A DNA stretch of 64,000 nucleotides from DATDGX01 sp036521875 (lineage in GTDB: Bacteria; Desulfobacterota; Binatia; Binatales; Binataceae). This document shows, piece by piece, positions 23,102 to 31,691 of this stretch; the first letter of the stretch is position 1; each line of letters starts with the position of its first letter. The translations under genes were made by a program, and so were the position numbers. The stretch is from the NCBI GenBank assembly GCA_036521875.1, contig DATDGX010000211.1, forward strand, positions 1 through 64,000, given 5' to 3'. Under the pieces are notes generated by a model. It was not told the origin of the DNA. It made no database searches and saw only the letters and a list, made by a program, of their open reading frames with translations.

Positions 23102-24214
23102 ATGCCACGGATAATCGATGCCGACGGACACATCGTCGAGCCGCGCGCGGTTTGGGAAAATTACACCGAGCGGGAGTTTCGCGATCGGGTGATCCAGGTC
23201 CGGCGCAATCGCGACGGAATGGACGAGTTGTTCATCATGGGCGAGAACCGCAGCCGTCCCGCGCTGCCGGTGGCGGCCTCGATGGTGCCGGGCGGCCTGA
23301 TGGATCTCGAGCGGGCGCGGCGGCTCACCTGGGACGACATCCTGCCGGGCAGCTACGATCCTCACGCGCGAATCAAAGTGATGGACGAGGAGCGGATCGA
23401 CATCGCCGTGCTGTACCCGTCGCTGTGGCTGCTCTATGGCGATATCGAGGATCCGAACGTGGCAGCGGCGTCGTGCCGCGCGTACAACAACTGGCTCGCC
23501 GACTTCTGCAAGCCATATGCGAAGCGTCTCTACGGCGTTGCACCGATGCCTCTTCAGAGCGTCGACGAAGCCGTCGTCGAGATGCGCCGGGTGGTCAAGG
23601 AACTCGGCTTCAAGGCGGTCTTCGTCCGCCCGAATCCGTTCAACGGCCGGCGCCTCAACGATCCTGCGTACGATCCATTCTGGCGCGCGGCGCAGGAGCT
23701 CGACGTGCCGGTCGCGGTGCACGGGAGTTTCGGCACGCGGATGCCGACGATGGGCGCCGATCGTTATCGCGATCCATTTTTCTTCCACATGGTGTGTCAT
23801 CCGTTCGAGCAGCAGGCCGCCTGCATGGACGTGGTCTGCGGCGGCGTGCTGGCGCGATTTCCGAAACTCAAGATCGGATTTCTGGAGTCAGGAATCGGAT
23901 GGCTTGGCTATTGGCTGGACCGGATGGATAGCCATTACGAGAAGATGGGAACCTACGTGCCGTGGCTCCGCAAGCGGCCGCGCGAATACTTCGCCGAGCA
24001 ATGCTATGTCTCGATGGATCCGGACGAGAGCACGCTGGGCGCGATGGTGGATCTGGGAGTGGAGCGCAACGTGCTGTGGGGCAGCGACTATCCGCATTTC
24101 GACTGCACCTATCCGGGAATCGTGAAGGAAGTCGAGCGCGCGATCAGCGGGCTCAGCGACGCGGCACGGCAATGCATCTTCAGCGAGAACGCGGCGCGCT
24201 TCTACGGCTTCTGA
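23102..24214 (+). CDS. amidohydrolase family (amidohydrolase_2) protein
   Basis: 370 residues from the ATG at 23102, with GAGGAGG upstream. It starts M-P-R-I-I-D-A-D-G-H-I-V-E-P, giving the D-x-H metal site at once. V-A-V-H-G-S-F-G, F-H-M-V-C-H-P-F-E-Q and G-S-D-Y-P-H-F-D-C-T-Y-P complete the metal and acid-base set. A paralogue of the genes at 18485 and 33708, with the same overall plan but low identity, so probably a different substrate. It follows the DJ-1-type gene by ~75 bases and may share its transcript. Confidence 0.9.
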   Translation: MPRIIDADGHIVEPRAVWENYTEREFRDRVIQVRRNRDGMDELFIMGENRSRPALPVAASMVPGGLMDLERARRLTWDDILPGSYDPHARIKVMDEERIDIAVLYPSLWLLYGDIEDPNVAAASCRAYNNWLADFCKPYAKRLYGVAPMPLQSVDEAVVEMRRVVKELGFKAVFVRPNPFNGRRLNDPAYDPFWRAAQELDVPVAVHGSFGTRMPTMGADRYRDPFFFHMVCHPFEQQAACMDVVCGGVLARFPKLKIGFLESGIGWLGYWLDRMDSHYEKMGTYVPWLRKRPREYFAEQCYVSMDPDESTLGAMVDLGVERNVLWGSDYPHFDCTYPGIVKEVERAISGLSDAARQCIFSENAARFYGF

Positions 24215-24235
24215 GCGAGCGCGCGATACGAATGG

Positions 24236-24790
24236 TCACTTGCCGACGCGCTTGGCCATAAAGATGTCGGGCTTGCCCGGCCCGTTCGCATCCGGCAGCA
24301 CCCCAACAATCGCGAAGCCCAGCTTCTGATAAAACTCGTACGGATGCCGGCCGAGATTGCGGATGTCGCGGATGCGATCGCCAAGGTCGGTATACAGGTC
24401 AACGTTACCGAGCGAGGTCTGGCCCAGCTCGTCGTCGGTGCCGAGCAAGATGGTTTGCGCACCACGCTCGATAACGCGTTGCTCGAAGTCCTCCACCAGC
24501 GCGCGGCCGATTCCGCGTCCCTGCTGATCGCGCCGCACCACCATCGGATGAAGTTCCCACACGTGCCCGCTGTATTGCCTGATGCCACCGATCCAGGCGA
24601 TCGCGACGCCGTCGCCGTCAACTGCCACGCGGCTCAGGCGGCCGGCGCAAAGTGACTCACGCACCTCCGTGAGCGCCGACTCCATATCGGGCCACGCGTC
24701 GGGCGCCATCTGCCGGAAGCCCTCGACCAGCATGGCCGCGACCTGCCGGATCAAGGTTTCATTTTCCGGCCGCAGATTGATGATTCGCAT
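24236..24790 (-). CDS. GNAT acetyltransferase, AAC(6')-Ii-like
   Basis: 184 residues. The acetyl-CoA loop is R-R-D-Q-Q-G-R-G-I-G-R-A-L. The region after it (L-G-T-D-D-E-L-G-Q-T-S, D-L-Y-T-D, I-R-N-L-G-R-H-P-Y-E-F-Y-Q-K-L-G-F, then V-G-V-L-P-D-A-N-G-P-G-K-P-D-I-F-M-A-K) matches, as I remember it, the aminoglycoside 6'-N-acetyltransferase AAC(6')-Ii of Enterococcus faecium almost motif for motif. W-E-L-H-P-x-V-V is shared too. That enzyme acetylates the 6'-amino group of aminoglycosides, though its native role may lie elsewhere. Whether this homologue confers resistance is not knowable from sequence. It is convergent with the amidohydrolase. Confidence 0.85.
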   Translation of the reverse strand: MRIINLRPENETLIRQVAAMLVEGFRQMAPDAWPDMESALTEVRESLCAGRLSRVAVDGDGVAIAWIGGIRQYSGHVWELHPMVVRRDQQGRGIGRALVEDFEQRVIERGAQTILLGTDDELGQTSLGNVDLYTDLGDRIRDIRNLGRHPYEFYQKLGFAIVGVLPDANGPGKPDIFMAKRVGK

Positions 24791-24834
24791 TTTCGTCAGC
24801 GACTAACACCAAGGCTTCGATCCGCGCAGTGCGG

Positions 24835-25563
24835 TCACTTCTTCGGGGTGTGCGATTTCAGAAACTCGCGCACGCGCTTGACCGTGCCCGCGATCAGCTC
24901 CGGCGTTTTCCACTCCTTCACGAGTTCCGCGTTGGGAGCGAGCCGTGCGATCTCTGCGGAGATCGTCGCGGGATGATACTGGTCGGCGCCGGCGAGGATC
25001 AGCAGCGGCGTCTTGCACGCGCGGACGAAGTCGCGCGAGACGTTGAAAACGAACTCGCCGCCGTACATCCGCTCGCGAAATTCGCGCAGGCCCGCGTCGT
25101 CGATCTCCGGATGCTTGGGCTTGAGCGCCTGAGCCCATCCGTCGAACATCTCGTGGAACAGCTCGCGGTTTTCTGGCGAGAGCCCGATAGGATTCTGCAG
25201 CACTGCGGCGCTCACGCGATCGGGCGCCGCCTGGATGATACCGAAGCTGTACGACCCGCCGATGCATCCGCCCATGACGTGGCAACGCTGAATCTTCAAA
25301 TAGTCGAGCAGGGCGACATGATCGGCGGTATAGCTATGCCATCCGTCGGCGGCGCTGAGCGGCGCGCGCGACTTTCCGGCGTTGCGTTGATCCATCGCAA
25401 TCACGCGGAAGTCCGACGCAAGCTCGCGGGTCGGGTCGAACGGCGACTTGCTCCAGAACTCGATGCTCGAGCGCATCCCGCCCGGCGCAAACAGCAGTAA
25501 CGGATATCCGGAACCGAATTCCTCGTAGTTGAGCGACACCGAGTCGCGTTCGAAGATGGGCAT
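24835..25563 (-). CDS. alpha/beta hydrolase with cysteine at the nucleophile position
   Basis: 242 residues from the ATG at 25563, with an AGGAGG Shine-Dalgarno; the open frame upstream is unrelated. The fold is clear (L-L-L-F-A-P-G-G-M, V-I-A-M-D-Q-R-N-A-G-K-S, L-D-Y-L-K-I-Q-R-C-H-V-M). The nucleophile elbow reads G-G-C100-I-G-G, a cysteine instead of serine as in dienelactone hydrolase. An acid residue is available in A-G-A-D-Q-Y-H-P. The usual C-terminal catalytic His is not obvious (K-E-W-K-T-P-E-L-I), so the triad may be rearranged or the protein may not be a hydrolase. Confidence 0.82.
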   Translation of the reverse strand: MPIFERDSVSLNYEEFGSGYPLLLFAPGGMRSSIEFWSKSPFDPTRELASDFRVIAMDQRNAGKSRAPLSAADGWHSYTADHVALLDYLKIQRCHVMGGCIGGSYSFGIIQAAPDRVSAAVLQNPIGLSPENRELFHEMFDGWAQALKPKHPEIDDAGLREFRERMYGGEFVFNVSRDFVRACKTPLLILAGADQYHPATISAEIARLAPNAELVKEWKTPELIAGTVKRVREFLKSHTPKK

Positions 25564-25660
25564 GTGCGAATCCTCCTGGTGATCAATTAGAAGTACTAGC
25601 GCGAAGCATCGCGCGGCAAGTGACGCGCACGGCCCGAGGCCGGCTGATGCGCGCGCAGAT

Positions 25661-26401
25661 TTACGCCGCGACGGCGCTAAGCAGCACGCCGCCGAGCAGG
25701 CCGGCTTCGATCTTTGCGAGCATGCCGGAGTACACGGCGTGTACGTAGCGAAACGCGTCATCGCCGCCAAGCGCCACGATCGCGTTATGCTTGCGATCGA
25801 TTCGCGCGACGAACGCGGCGTACCATCGGCGGTACTCGTCGTTGAGTTCCTCGCTCGCCGTGAGCTTCCATCCCGAAGACCCGAGATCCGCGGAAGTTCG
25901 CGAGAGTTCGATCGCGTGCGGCAGGATGATCTGAGCGTCGACGGTGAGCGGGTTGGCGCGGAATCCGCCGCGGTCGAGGTAGTCGAAAATAAACAGCGTG
26001 GCCGCTGGACTCGCGACGCTGCGCAGCGACGCGAGCGCCTCGCGCTGCGCGCGAAACGCGTAGAAGGCGTTCAACATATAGATGACGTCGAAGCGGCGGC
26101 CGGCGAGGCGGGCGACATCGACAACGTCGCAAACGTGAAATTCAACTTGCGGATATTGCCTGCGGCCGTATTCGATCGAGTCGGCCTCGCGATCGATTCC
26201 GACGACGCGGCCCCATCCGCGGCGCCGCGCGTAATCGGCGCTGCCGCCGCGGCCGCATCCGACGTCGAGCAGCCAATTGTCGCTTCGTTTCGGAACCGCG
26301 CGCAGCGTGAGGTCGATTGCCTCTTCTTCGCCGGCGTGTGCGTAGTCGCCGTCGCGGATCAGCGCGAGGATTCGCTTGCCCGCGAATGAATTCATGTTCA
26401 T
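25661..26401 (-). CDS. class I SAM-dependent methyltransferase
   Basis: 246 residues. Motif I W-L-L-D-V-G-C-G-R-G-G-S-A-D-Y-A, motif II V-V-G-I-D-R-E-A-D-S-I-E-Y, then V-E-F-H-V-C-D-V-V-D-V and F-D-V-I-Y-M-L-N-A-F-Y-A-F. This is a complete Rossmann-type methyltransferase with a helical C-terminal part (I-D-R-K-H-N-A-I-V-A-L-G-G). The order G-E-E-E-A-I-D-L-T-L before motif I resembles UbiE/small-molecule methyltransferases such as sarcosine/dimethylglycine types, but the substrate is not assignable. Start at the first of two near-adjacent ATGs (26401, 26395). It stands between the hydrolase and the RND operon, same strand, ~80 bases after the pump gene. Confidence 0.87.
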   Translation of the reverse strand: MNMNSFAGKRILALIRDGDYAHAGEEEAIDLTLRAVPKRSDNWLLDVGCGRGGSADYARRRGWGRVVGIDREADSIEYGRRQYPQVEFHVCDVVDVARLAGRRFDVIYMLNAFYAFRAQREALASLRSVASPAATLFIFDYLDRGGFRANPLTVDAQIILPHAIELSRTSADLGSSGWKLTASEELNDEYRRWYAAFVARIDRKHNAIVALGGDDAFRYVHAVYSGMLAKIEAGLLGGVLLSAVAA

Positions 26402-26479
26402 GGCTGAATCAGCTTGCGCGAATCGGCGCGCTGATAAGCGTCACGAGGCGCTCGGACAGACGCGCGTAGGGCCACGACG

Positions 26480-29400
26480 CTACGACGCGAGGCGGCCGGT
26501 CGCGCTTTCCGCGCTTTCCGCGCCGTTGATGAGTGGCGCCGATTCGATCGCGGGCCGCAGCGGGCGGCCTTCGCGCCACGCGTGGATCCGCTGGAGGAAC
26601 GCCTCCATGTAAGTGTAGGTGACCGGCGTGATGTAGAGAGTCAGGAACTGCGAGAAGAACAGTCCGCCAACGACCGCGATGCCAAGTGGGCGGCGCGAAT
26701 CGGCGCCCTCGCCGAAGCCGATCGCGATGGGCAGCGTGCCCATCAGCGCCGCCGCCGTGGTCATCATGATCGGCCGGAAGCGAATGATACAGCCCTCGAA
26801 GATCGCCTCGGCGGGCGACTTGCCCTCGGTGCGCTGCGCGTCGAGCGCGAAGTCGATCATCATGATGGCGTTTTTCTTGACCAGCCCGACCAGCATGATC
26901 ACCCCGACGAAGGCGAACAGGTCCAGTTCTTTCCCGAACACCATCAGCGTCAGCAGCGCGCCGAAACCTGCCGACGGCAATCCCGAGAGGATCGTGATCG
27001 GATGAATGAAACTCTCGTAGAGCACGCCCAGGACCAGGTAGATCACGAGGATGGTCATGATGAGCAGCATGCCGAGACCGCCCATCGAGGATTGGAACGC
27101 CTGCGCGGTGCCCTGGAAGCTGCTCGAGATTGAATCGGGGAGAGTGTCGCCGGCGAGCTTTTTCACTTCGCTCAGCGCCTTGCCGAGCGACACACCGGGC
27201 GCGACGTCGAACGAGATGGTCGCCGACGGGAGCTGGCCCAAGTGGTTGACCGACAGAGGGCCGAGCGAGCGGGTGAACTTCACCACCGTCGCGAGCGGCA
27301 CCAGGTCACCGCTCGAGGAACGGATGTAGAGCAGCGACAGCGTCGAGGGGTCGAGTTGGTATTGGGGCTCGACCTCCATGACTACCCAGTACTCGTCGGT
27401 GGGGGCGTAAATCGTCGAGATTTGGCGCGAGCCGTAAGCGTCGTAGAGCGCGTCTTCGATAGCCTGAGCGCTGACGCCGAGAGTGAGGGCTTTGTCGCGA
27501 TCGATGTCGATGCTGACCTGCGGATTGGCGACCTGCAGATCGCTGTTGACGCCGCGGAGGTCTTGCAGCTTTTTCAGCTTGCGCTCGAGAAGGGGAGTGT
27601 ACTTGTACAGCGCGGCGGTGTCGGGACTCTGCAGCGTCATCTGGTACATCGAGCGCGTGAACTGTGCGCCGATCCGGATCGGCGGCGGTAGCGAAGGAAA
27701 CACCTGCAAACCCGGCACCGTGTTGACGATCGGGGTCCACTTTTCCTTGAGCTGCTGGGCGCTGAACTTGCGCTCGGAGCGCGGTTTCAGGTGTATGTAG
27801 AACATTCCCGAATTGGTTCCGCCGCTCGGACCGCCGGTGCCGACGCCCGCGAAGAAGCGCCGGATGCTGTCGTCGTTCTTGAGCAGCTCGACCAGCGCGA
27901 GTTGATGCCGCACCATCGAGTCGTATGAAATTCCCTGCGCCGCCAGGCTGATCATGACGACGTCGCCGGTGTCTTCGATCGGCAGGAAGCCTTTGGGAAT
28001 CGCGTAAAACAGATAGATGGTCGCGACCATCAGCAAGCCCGAGAAGATCATGGTGGCGCGGCGGCGCCGCATCACCCAGGACAGGCTCCGCTGGTATGCG
28101 TCGAGCATCACGTCGAACAAATGCTCGGTCACGGCATAGAGGCGGCCGTGGCGCTCGCTGCTGGGCGGCTTGAGGAAGCGCGAGCACAGCATCGGCGTGA
28201 GCGTCAGCGAGACGAAGCCGGAGACCAGGATAGCGGCGCCGATCGTCACCGCGAATTCGTGCAGCAGGCGGCCCAGGATCCCGCTCATGAAGAGCACCGG
28301 GATGAACACCGCGGCCAGCGAGAGCGTCATCGACAGGATCGTGAAGCCGACTTCTTTTGCGCCGTCGAGCGACGCCGTCAGCGCATCTTTGCCCATCTCC
28401 ATGTGGCGCACGATGTTCTCGAGCATCACGATCGCGTCGTCGACCACGAAGCCGACTGCGAGCGTGATCGCCATCAGCGACAGGTTGTCGAGCGAATAGC
28501 CGAGCGCCCACATCACGCCGAAGGTGCCGACGATCGACATCGGCAACGCGAGGCTGGGGATCATCGTCGCGGAGAGGTTGCGCAGGAACAGGAAAATTAC
28601 CAGCACCACCAGGAACACGGTCAGCAGCAGGGTGAACTGCACGTCGTTGACCGAGGCGCGGATGGTCTCCGAGCGGTCACCGAGGATCTCTATATGCAGA
28701 GCGGCGGGCACTTCCTGGCGGAAGGCCGGCAGCAGTTTCAGCACGCCGTCGACGACCTCGACGGTGTTGGTGCCCGGCTGCCGCTGGACCGCGAGAACCA
28801 CCGCCGGCTCGCCGTTCGACCAGCTCGCGTTCTTGTCGTTCTGGACGCTGTCGAGCACGCGGCCCAGCTCCTCGAGCCGGACCGGCGCGCCATTGCGATA
28901 CGCGACTACCAGCGGGCGGTAGGCCGCGGCGTTGGTGAGCTGGCCGTGCGTGTCGACGGTGAATGCCTGATTTGCTCCGTATAGCGTGCCGGTCGGAAGG
29001 TCGACGTTGGCGTTGGCGATCGCGGATGCGACTTCGTCGATTCCAATTCCGCGCGAGGCGAGCTTCTTGGGGTCGACCTGGACCCTGACAGCGTACTTCG
29101 CCGAACCGTAAATCTGCACCTGCGCGACTCCGCTGACCATCGAGATGCGCTCCGAGAGGTAGGTCTCGGCGTACTCGTCGACTTTCGAAAGCGGCATCAC
29201 TTGCGAGCTCACCGACAAGTACATAATCGGTTGGTCGGCCGGATTGACCTTGCGATAGGTCGGCGGACTCGGCATCCCCTGCGGCAATTGCGCGAGCGTC
29301 GCGGTGATCGCAGACTGTACGTCTTGCGCGGCCCCGTCGATATTGCGGCTCAGCGTGAACTGGAGCGTGATGGTGCTGGCGCCCTGGATGTTGGTCGAAG

Positions 29401-29641
29401 ACATCGAATCGAGGCCGGCGATCGTCGAGAACTGTTTTTCGAGCGGCGTCGCCACCGATGAAGCCATCGTGTCGGGATTCGCGCCGGGAAGCTGCGCCTG
29501 CACGACGATGGTCGGGAAGTCGACGTTGGGGAGATCGTTCACCGGCAACAGCCGATAAGCCATTGCGCCGAACAGTACGATCGCGAGCGAGAACAGCGTC
29601 GTCATCACGGGGCGGCGGATGAAAATCTCGGCGATATTCAC
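26480..29641 (-). CDS. RND-family multidrug efflux permease (AcrB/MdtBC-like)
   Basis: 1053 residues from a GTG at 29641 that overlaps the adaptor's stop as GTGA; the longer open frame upstream belongs to the adaptor's shadow. N-terminus N-I-A-E-I-F-I-R-R-P-V-M-T-T-L is typical. The TM4 aspartate pair (V-G-F-V-V-D-D-A-I-V-M-L-E-N-I) and the TM10 lysine (L-V-K-K-N-A-I-M-M-I-D-F-A) needed for proton translocation are present. Two large periplasmic loops separate the 12 predicted TM segments. The sequence is nearest the MdtB/MdtC class of H+/drug antiporters. It works as a trimer with the adjacent adaptor and an outer-membrane channel that is not in this window. Confidence 0.95.
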   Translation of the reverse strand: MNIAEIFIRRPVMTTLFSLAIVLFGAMAYRLLPVNDLPNVDFPTIVVQAQLPGANPDTMASSVATPLEKQFSTIAGLDSMSSTNIQGASTITLQFTLSRNIDGAAQDVQSAITATLAQLPQGMPSPPTYRKVNPADQPIMYLSVSSQVMPLSKVDEYAETYLSERISMVSGVAQVQIYGSAKYAVRVQVDPKKLASRGIGIDEVASAIANANVDLPTGTLYGANQAFTVDTHGQLTNAAAYRPLVVAYRNGAPVRLEELGRVLDSVQNDKNASWSNGEPAVVLAVQRQPGTNTVEVVDGVLKLLPAFRQEVPAALHIEILGDRSETIRASVNDVQFTLLLTVFLVVLVIFLFLRNLSATMIPSLALPMSIVGTFGVMWALGYSLDNLSLMAITLAVGFVVDDAIVMLENIVRHMEMGKDALTASLDGAKEVGFTILSMTLSLAAVFIPVLFMSGILGRLLHEFAVTIGAAILVSGFVSLTLTPMLCSRFLKPPSSERHGRLYAVTEHLFDVMLDAYQRSLSWVMRRRRATMIFSGLLMVATIYLFYAIPKGFLPIEDTGDVVMISLAAQGISYDSMVRHQLALVELLKNDDSIRRFFAGVGTGGPSGGTNSGMFYIHLKPRSERKFSAQQLKEKWTPIVNTVPGLQVFPSLPPPIRIGAQFTRSMYQMTLQSPDTAALYKYTPLLERKLKKLQDLRGVNSDLQVANPQVSIDIDRDKALTLGVSAQAIEDALYDAYGSRQISTIYAPTDEYWVVMEVEPQYQLDPSTLSLLYIRSSSGDLVPLATVVKFTRSLGPLSVNHLGQLPSATISFDVAPGVSLGKALSEVKKLAGDTLPDSISSSFQGTAQAFQSSMGGLGMLLIMTILVIYLVLGVLYESFIHPITILSGLPSAGFGALLTLMVFGKELDLFAFVGVIMLVGLVKKNAIMMIDFALDAQRTEGKSPAEAIFEGCIIRFRPIMMTTAAALMGTLPIAIGFGEGADSRRPLGIAVVGGLFFSQFLTLYITPVTYTYMEAFLQRIHAWREGRPLRPAIESAPLINGAESAESATGRLAS

Positions 29642-30813
29642 GATGTGACACCCGGCGCACTGAGGCCGCTCTTGATGGTCACCGTCGAGCCGGGCAACAG
29701 GCGCAGCTGCCCGTCGGTGACGACTGTCTCGCCGGCCTTGAGCCCGCGCTCGATCACCGTTTCGCCGTCCATCGCGTCGCCGATGACGATCGGCCGCGTT
29801 TCGACTTTCATACCCGGCTGTACCACATATACATACGATCCTTCCTGGCCGGTCTGCACGGCTTGCGAGGGAATCAGGATCGTATTCGGCCGCTGATTGA
29901 GCACCAGCGTCGCATCGACGAACTGGCCGGGCCACAGCCGCTCGGACTCATTCGCGAACAGCCCCTTGAACTCGATCGTTCCGGTCTTGGGATCGACGCT
30001 GTTGTCGACGAAGGTAAGCTCGCCGTGCTCGGCGGGACCCTGCTCGCCGGGCAGCGAGACGTCGACTGCGAGCTTGCGCTCCGCCATGTATCGGCGCACC
30101 TCGGCGAGGCTCTGTTCAGGCAGCGAGAAATCCACGTATACCGGCCGGATCTGATTTATGACCACCATCCAGGTGTCGGCGTTGGCCTTGACCAGGTTGC
30201 CGGCGTGCAGCATGAGGCCGCCGGTGCGGCCGTCGATTGGCGAGCGTATTGACGTGTAGGCGAGGCTAAGTTGCGCGCTTTGCACTGTGGCTGCATCGGC
30301 CGCGACGCTTGCTTTGAGCGCGTCGGCGTTCGCCTCGGCCTGATCGTATTGTTGCCGCGAGCCGACGCCCTGCTTGAGCAGGAACGAATAGCGCTGCTCG
30401 TCGGCCGCCGCCTGTTTGCGCTGCGCGGCATCGCGCGCGAGGTTCGCCTGCGCCTGATGCAGCATCGCCTCGAACGGCCGCGGATCGATCGTGAAAAGCA
30501 GGTCGCCCTTCTTCACGTCCTGCCCTTCATGGAAGTGCACTTCGGTGACCACGCCGTCGATCTGCGCTTTTACGTTGACGGTCGAGTACGCCTCGACCTT
30601 ACCGATAGCATTCACCTTTGACTCGACTGTCTTCTGGACCACCTTGGCGACCAGTACCGGAACGGCCTGGCGCCCTTCGAAATTATTGTCCCCCGCGCCG
30701 CGGCAACCGGGCGCCGCGACGATCGCTATCGCAATCACCGGAAGCACACCGGCAAACGCCGCGTAGTTTCGCAGCGCGCCGAGCGCTCGTCTCACTACGC
30801 CTGGAGAGTGCAT
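29638..30813 (-). CDS. RND efflux periplasmic adaptor (MFP/HlyD family), lipoprotein
   Basis: 391 residues from the ATG at 30813 (AGGAAAA upstream); an in-frame start 45 bases earlier is less likely. A hydrophobic segment ends in a lipobox-like V-A-A-P-G-C. The adaptor layout follows: a barrel-sandwich half (V-N-A-I-G-K-V-E-A-Y-S-T-V-N-V-K-A-Q-I-D-G-V-V), an alpha-hairpin coiled coil (A-Q-A-N-L-A-R-D-A-A-Q-R-K-Q through L-K-A-S-V-A-A), then I-R-S-P-I-D-G-R-T-G and the beta-barrel and membrane-proximal domains. It links the RND permease to the outer-membrane factor. Translationally coupled to the permease by a 4-base overlap. Closest to MdtA-type adaptors. Confidence 0.94.
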   Translation of the reverse strand: MHSPGVVRRALGALRNYAAFAGVLPVIAIAIVAAPGCRGAGDNNFEGRQAVPVLVAKVVQKTVESKVNAIGKVEAYSTVNVKAQIDGVVTEVHFHEGQDVKKGDLLFTIDPRPFEAMLHQAQANLARDAAQRKQAAADEQRYSFLLKQGVGSRQQYDQAEANADALKASVAADAATVQSAQLSLAYTSIRSPIDGRTGGLMLHAGNLVKANADTWMVVINQIRPVYVDFSLPEQSLAEVRRYMAERKLAVDVSLPGEQGPAEHGELTFVDNSVDPKTGTIEFKGLFANESERLWPGQFVDATLVLNQRPNTILIPSQAVQTGQEGSYVYVVQPGMKVETRPIVIGDAMDGETVIERGLKAGETVVTDGQLRLLPGSTVTIKSGLSAPGVTS

Positions 30814-31103
30814 GTTTTCCTGTGGCGCGCTCCACCGGACAATTGACTGCGCGCGCACCCATCGTACCCATCGGTCGTTGACAACTTGAATCTGCCTTTC
30901 GATACCTCGGGCCTGGCCTCGGTCTGGTCGCTACCGGAGGAGTCGTCGCGGAGTAAAGCCGCGCACGCATAAGACGGTTTATTGCCGGATATTATCAGGC
31001 CAGAGCGAGGCGATGAAAACCCCGTTCTGCACCGATATCGGCGATACGGCTGAACCGAAATTGGCAATACGGTCAGTGATGCGAGATCGTTAACGGGTAT
31101 CGT

Positions 31104-31679
31104 TCAACCCTGCGCTTGCGCCTTGCGCGCCGGATGCGAGGCCGGGAGCATGCACAGGTTGTCGCTCTCGACTTCGAGCGCGCGGTTGAAGCGGGCGCGC
31201 AGGTTCTCAAGAGCGATGGCGGCGGTTATCTCGACGATCGCGCGTGAATCGAAGTGGCGCCGCAGCTCGTCGAACACCGGGTCGGGAACGTTGACCGCGG
31301 TCTGGCACATCTCCTCAGCATAGCGCAGCGCCGCTCGCTCGGCGGGTGTGAAAAGCGGGCTCGCATTGAACTCAGCTATCGCCGCGAGCTTTTCCTCGCT
31401 GATACCTTTTTTTCTGCCAACGGCAGAACCGATATCAATTCAAAATGGACACCCGACTACTTGTGCCGCGCGAATACTCACTAGCTGCTTGATGGTCGAG
31501 TCGGCGCCTTTGGAATACTCGACCGCACCCATCAGTGCGGTCAGGCAAACCAGGATACCGGGACGATAAGCCCATATCTTGTAGGGCGTCAGTTCCTTGC
31601 CGAACTGGCGTTTGAGAAAAGCGTAAAGCGGTCTCAGGATCCAGGGCGCCTGTTTCCGTTCGAGGCCTTCGATTCTCAT
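31104..31679 (-). CDS. carboxymuconolactone decarboxylase/AhpD-like selenoprotein (CPFU)
   Basis: 191 residues if the in-frame UGA at 31442-31440 is read as selenocysteine. The frame runs unbroken through it: ...V-S-I-R-A-A-Q-V-V-G-C77-P-F-[UGA, residue 80]-I-D-I-G-S-A-V-G-R-K-K-G-I, then 111 codons to the real stop. CMD/AhpD-like proteins have a redox CxxC here, C-P-F-C-I-D-x, so the UGA replaces exactly the second cysteine. Cys-to-Sec at this site is the expected form of an AhpD-like CxxU selenoprotein. A SECIS-like hairpin follows the UGA. The ATG has AGGAG upstream. It is the last gene of the ECF-sigma operon. Probable role: peroxide or thiol redox chemistry. The alternative is a nonsense mutation in a CxxC gene. 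Confidence 0.85.
31400..31437 (-). promoter_or_regulatory. bacterial SECIS-like hairpin just after in-frame UGA
   Basis: In the mRNA, two bases after the UGA: outer stem UGAUAUC (31437-31431) with GGUAUCA (31406-31400), internal loop GGU opposite an A6 run, upper stem UCUGCC (31427-31422) with GGCAGA (31418-31413), apical loop GUU. The apical loop starts with G and lies 18 bases from the UGA. This fits the known bacterial SECIS pattern (short upper stem, G in the loop's first two bases, 16-37 bases from the UGA). Confidence 0.78.
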
Positions 31680-31691
31680 TTGAAGCTTCTC

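Noticed and set aside
26480..29935. 1151-residue version of the RND permease
   Set aside because: The extra N-terminus is the adaptor gene read in another frame; the GTGA overlap gives the start at 29641.
31104..31310. Short 68-residue ORF as an independent gene
   Set aside because: It is the C-terminal part of the CMD-like protein read from an internal Met; the frame is continuous with 31679 apart from one UGA.
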